Shown: positions 62,326 to 64,000 of the stretch, in pieces
Layout: every line of letters starts with the position of its first letter
How positions within the stretch are numbered: position 1 is the stretch's first letter
The notes under the pieces: generated by a model
What the model was told of the DNA's origin: nothing
Database searches by the model: none
Seen by the model: the letters and a program-made list of their open reading frames with translations, nothing else
NCBI GenBank assembly: GCA_021815405.1
Contig: JAKAGV010000020.1
Span: 1 to 64,000, forward strand
DNA: 64,000 nt
From: Bacteroidota bacterium
GTDB lineage: Bacteria > Bacteroidota > Ignavibacteria > Ignavibacteriales > Ignavibacteriaceae
Direction of reading: 5' to 3'
Program-made: the position numbers and the translations under genes

Positions 62326-64000
62326 CTAGGCATCAATACCCGAACTATTAACAGGCGACTCAACCATGTACCTCTTAATTTTCTGCGTTGTCGTTTTCTC
62401 AAACTCTTTATCGCGCACATAATATTTTTTAATCTGCTTATAAACAGGCAGCTCTTTATTGACTTCCTTTATTACGTTCCCGACTATTTTATTAATCAGC
62501 TCATCCGTAATTTTCACGTTATTTACTTCAGAATATTCAATTAGTGATTCGGCATCTACGACTATTTGCGCCGCAATTATTTCATCATGCTTCTCGTGCT
62601 TTTCACCGTAAACAAGCGATTCAAGCACATAAGTACTACGGTTCAACAAATCTTCAATCTCTTCGGGGAAAACATTTTCACCATTCTTGGAAAGTATCAT
62701 GTTTTTTTGTCTGCCGCTAATGTGAAGAAAGCCGTCTTCATCAAAGAAGCCTAAGTCGCCGGTTTTGAACCAGCCGTTTTCAAAAGCATCTGTCGTAAGG
62801 TTTTCATTTTTAAAATAGCCAAGCATTACATTCGGTCCTTTAGCATAGATTTCTCCAACTCCATCAGAAGATGGATTGTTAATTTTAATTTCAACATTTG
62901 GGAGAGGAATACCTGCAGCGTTGTCTTTAAAATTTTCTAATTGATTCAATGCAAGGATAGGCGAAGTCTCCGTTAAACCATAGCCCTGGACAAAATTAAA
63001 ACCGAATTCCCTCAGTCCTTTAGCAACCTTAGGATCTGGAGCTGCGCCGCCGGCAATAAATATTCTTATTGAGCCGCCGAACTTTTCATGAAGCTCTTTG
63101 AAAACTTTTTTCTTAAAACTTTTCCATCCGACTGCTGATATAATATTTGTAATTTTAATAAGCGGAGGAACCACCTTGGATTTTATTTTATCTTCCTGAA
63201 TAGTTTTATAAATCCTCTTAAACATTTTATCAAATAACAGTGGAACTCCAAGAAGAATAGTTGCCTTTACATTTTGCAAATCGTCTACCACTGTTTTCAA
63301 TGAGCGGGCATAATGGGCAGATCCACCAGAATATAAAGGGCATAGCAATCCGCATGTGCATTCGTATTTATGATGGATTGGCAATACCGAAAGGAACTTA
63401 TCGCTTGGTCCGATTTCAATTAAGCTTGTCATCGCCATCAAATTAGAAGCTAAATTTTTCTGGCTTAGCATTACACCTTTTGCTCTGCCAAGCGAACCTG
63501 AAGTAAAGATGATTTCTGCTAAATTGTCCGGATGTATCTCCGGCAGTTCATTTAAATTCACACTGCCTGAAGAGTTAATCATCTCAACCATCGAATAAAC
63601 GCCATCTTTTGAAGAAGTCTGATCCATGCTGATGTAATATTTCAGCTTTTTAAGTGAGGTCATCCTATCTCTGAATGTGGATTCAAATGATTCCGAAAAA
63701 ACGATGGCTTCGGATTCAGATTCATGAATAATATTTAAAATTTCATTGATGTTAAGATTCTTATCTATCGGTACAATAACAAAGTTAAAAGCCATCGAAG
63801 TAAGGTAAGTTATTGCCCACTGAACCCTGTTCTCCCCAATAACAGCAATATGCGTTCGTTCTTTAATACCAAGCTGCTTTAAAGCATTGCCGAACTTCAA
63901 AATTTTTTCAAGAAGCTGGCTGTACGTAACCTTTTTTATAGGAGTATCTGCCAGGTCTTCAAGTGCAATTTTATTTTGGTACTTCGATGCTGATTGAATC
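62326..64000 (-). CDS. AMP-binding acyl-CoA synthetase, 5' end outside the window
   Basis: The minus-strand frame stays open to the right edge: codons before 63900 read LEDLADTPIKKVTYSQLLEKI, a normal AMP-binding N-terminus, and the TTG at 63900 is not a real start. Visible signatures: IIFTSGSLGRAKGVMLSQ (phosphate-binding loop), QGYGLTETSPI, GWFKTGDLGF, and a C-terminal GRQKNMILSKNGENVFPEEIE containing the hinge. It activates a carboxylic acid as acyl-AMP, probably a long-chain fatty acid, and transfers it to CoA. About 558 residues are in the window; the missing start is probably short. Confidence 0.92.
   Translation of the reverse strand, partial: IQSASKYQNKIALEDLADTPIKKVTYSQLLEKILKFGNALKQLGIKERTHIAVIGENRVQWAITYLTSMAFNFVIVPIDKNLNINEILNIIHESESEAIVFSESFESTFRDRMTSLKKLKYYISMDQTSSKDGVYSMVEMINSSGSVNLNELPEIHPDNLAEIIFTSGSLGRAKGVMLSQKNLASNLMAMTSLIEIGPSDKFLSVLPIHHKYECTCGLLCPLYSGGSAHYARSLKTVVDDLQNVKATILLGVPLLFDKMFKRIYKTIQEDKIKSKVVPPLIKITNIISAVGWKSFKKKVFKELHEKFGGSIRIFIAGGAAPDPKVAKGLREFGFNFVQGYGLTETSPILALNQLENFKDNAAGIPLPNVEIKINNPSSDGVGEIYAKGPNVMLGYFKNENLTTDAFENGWFKTGDLGFFDEDGFLHISGRQKNMILSKNGENVFPEEIEDLLNRSTYVLESLVYGEKHEKHDEIIAAQIVVDAESLIEYSEVNNVKITDELINKIVGNVIKEVNKELPVYKQIKKYYVRDKEFEKTTTQKIKRYMVESPVNSSGIDA

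Noticed and set aside
63898-63900. TTG as start of the acyl-CoA synthetase
   Set aside because: The frame continues upstream to the window edge with typical family sequence, so the gene is cut by the edge.

Overview
The window looks like a chromosomal segment of an AT-rich Gram-negative bacterium of the Bacteroidota/Ignavibacteria lineage, most likely an Ignavibacteriales-like organism. This is inferred from family content, not from a marker gene. The supporting families are TonB-dependent receptors with carboxypeptidase-regulatory N-termini, two PorV-like outer-membrane proteins, two giant secreted proteins ending in a type IX (Por)-like sorting domain, a DUF5686 outer-membrane protein, several lipoproteins with a plain lipobox, and clear AAGGAG/GGAGG ribosome-binding sites. 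I see no rRNA, tRNA, CRISPR array, phage module or transposase gene.

Layout. 1-10.3 kb is mostly minus-strand housekeeping and accessory genes: CHRD protein (+), alpha/beta hydrolase, a 21-bp tandem array, lipocalin-like protein, bile-acid:Na symporter family transporter, HAD phosphatase, GT39 membrane glycosyltransferase, DinB protein, an orphan histidine kinase, PPK2 polyphosphate kinase and an acid-phosphatase lipoprotein. 10.5-15.3 kb is plus-strand: an MsrA-MsrB fusion lipoprotein, DUF1015, a doubly inactivated RelBE-type toxin-antitoxin pair, serC and a small lipoprotein. 15.3-22.5 kb is minus-strand: DUF2203, P5C dehydrogenase, YchF, an M49 peptidase (DPP III), a HAD protein and a LolA-like protein. 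DUF5686 follows on the plus strand.

25.2-33.1 kb is a tight minus-strand operon for a membrane complex resembling Hyf/Hyc group 4 hydrogenase and complex I. Its large subunit lacks the nickel-binding cysteines, so I read it as an energy-converting hydrogenase-related (Ehr) complex. It is headed by a helix-turn-helix/PTS-EIIA fusion that is probably its regulator. Upstream lie an amidase/golvesin lipoprotein and, divergently, PEP carboxylase.

39.6-59.8 kb holds two paralogous clusters, each TonB-dependent receptor, about 1300-residue sorting-domain protein, PorV-like protein, separated by a histidine kinase/response regulator pair. Cluster B starts with a DUF4397 lipoprotein gene. At that place cluster A has a 29-codon ORF whose edges match cluster B, probably a deletion scar. 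Both clusters are preceded by a 20-codon ORF behind a near-identical GGAGAGAG Shine-Dalgarno sequence. The window closes with an OB-fold lipoprotein, a DedA protein and an acyl-CoA synthetase cut by the right edge.

Many intergenic regions hold palindromes, some shared between loci (7.3 and 17.6 kb; 48.3 and 60.5 kb). No established defence system was found. The most promising unusual systems are the Ni-less Ehr operon with its EIIA-HTH regulator and the duplicated receptor/cargo/PorV clusters with short leader ORFs.
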